A stretch of 64,000 bases of DNA from the NCBI RefSeq assembly GCF_026625705.1, contig NZ_CP113059.1:1550001-1614000 (forward strand), written 5' to 3'. Shown here piece after piece: positions 63,343 through 64,000 of this stretch. This DNA comes from Pedobacter sp. SL55 (GTDB lineage Bacteria; Bacteroidota; Bacteroidia; Sphingobacteriales; Sphingobacteriaceae). Made by a program: the position numbers and the translations under genes. A model generated the notes under the pieces. That model saw only the letters and a list, made by a program, of their open reading frames with translations. It searched no databases and was not told the DNA's origin. Each line of letters begins with the position of its first letter. The stretch's first letter is position 1.

Positions 63343-64000
63343 CTAACCAACCACTTTACCTATCAGCGTAGCCGATGTACAACGCTCAATATAAACGTTT
63401 GCGTATTCTCCTGGTTTTACCGAATCGGTAACAGGGAAAACTACCATGGCATTTTCATCATTACGACCTCTGTATTCTTTGTCAGATTTTTTCGAGAAAC
63501 CTTCTATCAAAACTTTAACTGTTTTACCCACAAACTCTTCTAAACAAGCCAAAGAGTCTTCTTGTTGCTTTTTGAAAATTTCTGCCAATCGGCGAGCTTT
63601 TACCTCTTCTGGTACATCGTCTTTGTACTTACGTGCGGCTAGCGTTCCCGGTCTTTCAGAGTAAGAAAAGGTGTAGGCAAAATTGTATTTAGCATAGTCC
63701 ATAATACTCAAGGTATCTTGATGTTCTTCTTCCGTTTCTGTGCAAAAACCAGCAATAATATCAGACGAAATTGCACAACCCGGAATAATACGACGAATTG
63801 CATCAATTCTATTCATGTACCATTCTCTGGTGTAAGTTCTGTTCATTAAGGCCAAAATTCTGCTGTTGCCCGACTGAACAGGTAAGTGTATGTAGTTGCA
63901 AATGTTATCGTATTTTGCAATGGTGTAAAGCACCTCGTCGGTAATGTCTTTAGGGTGTGAAGTAGAGAAACGAACCCTTAAATCTGGATGAATTTCTGCC
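63343..64000 (-). CDS. miaB: tRNA-2-methylthio-adenosine synthase MiaB (5' partial)
   Basis: C-terminal part of the radical-SAM methylthiotransferase that modifies A37 of tRNA. The frame is open to base 64000 ([24 protein letters not shown] continues upstream of 63933), so the gene runs off the window and its Fe-S cysteines are not seen. Motifs present: [57 protein letters not shown] and a TRAM domain with [28 protein letters not shown]. Confidence 0.95.
   Translation of the reverse strand, partial: AEIHPDLRVRFSTSHPKDITDEVLYTIAKYDNICNYIHLPVQSGNSRILALMNRTYTREWYMNRIDAIRRIIPGCAISSDIIAGFCTETEEEHQDTLSIMDYAKYNFAYTFSYSERPGTLAARKYKDDVPEEVKARRLAEIFKKQQEDSLACLEEFVGKTVKVLIEGFSKKSDKEYRGRNDENAMVVFPVTDSVKPGEYANVYIERCTSATLIGKVVG

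Noticed and set aside
1..64000. CRISPR array, tRNA, rRNA or prophage
   Set aside because: No regularly spaced repeats, no tRNA T-loop/acceptor pattern in the gaps and no phage structural genes were seen.

Overview
The window looks like chromosome from a Bacteroidota bacterium, most likely a Pedobacter-like member of the Sphingobacteriaceae. Family content supports this: a GLPGLI protein beside a TonB-type outer-membrane receptor, SusC-style CarboxypepD_reg modules, a short CarB, DUF3127 and DUF4197 proteins, and an ECF sigma/anti-sigma pair. Many starts are preceded by the Bacteroidota -7 box TAnnTTTG. I see no tRNA, rRNA, CRISPR array or prophage. This assignment is my reading of protein families, not a database search.

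Layout. 1-4.8 kb: end of an NtrY-like histidine kinase and a large outer-membrane protein. 4.9-13.5 kb: prfC, LemA/DUF3137, carB and a PQQ-type sugar dehydrogenase lipoprotein. 14-18.7 kb: nicotinamide riboside uptake and phosphorylation (PnuC + NadR-like kinase), then phosphate uptake (Pit + DUF47) and a PhoR-like kinase. 18.7-23.6 kb: a radical-SAM DNA-repair pair (TIGR03915/TIGR03916), an HD hydrolase, a small XRE regulator, an RNA methyltransferase and a DUF3127 OB-fold protein with an SSB-like tail. 23.7-32.6 kb: a two-component system, GLPGLI + TonB-type receptor, and a PIF1/RecD-like helicase. 32.8-39.4 kb: a TetR-RND efflux operon with a clear operator. 39.6-41.0 and 55.6-57.0 kb: two 1,425-bp IS4-family copies in the same orientation. 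41.5-55.5 kb, between them: groESL, mgtC-like, RDD, serine deaminase, PaiB-like, an ECF sigma/anti-sigma locus facing a VWA protein, DUF4197, degQ and dapF. 57.1-59.6 kb: an unrecognised two-gene secreted/lipoprotein cassette with an HExxH motif. 59.7-64 kb: the row miaB - sigma54 activator - lptE - TPR protein - secG.

Two things stand out. First, eight otherwise normal genes, including groEL and prfC, are broken by one small frame change each. Five sit in or beside short homopolymers. Because groEL is affected, I read these as probable base-calling indels, not decay; each gene is listed as one reconstructed CDS. Second, the efflux adaptor gene and degQ, 16 kb apart, share a leader of about 80-95 nt with conserved ends and a hairpin that keeps pairing while its sequence changes. 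I regard it as the best candidate here for an undescribed regulatory element, tying two envelope-stress functions together.

Other structure worth attention: both IS copies lie inside short palindromes; a 141-bp tandem duplication carries a copy of the 3' end of a gene; the anti-sigma factor and the facing VWA protein both carry a SusC-like N-terminal module; and several families of dispersed palindromic repeats fill the gaps, one of them supplying a gene's stop codon.
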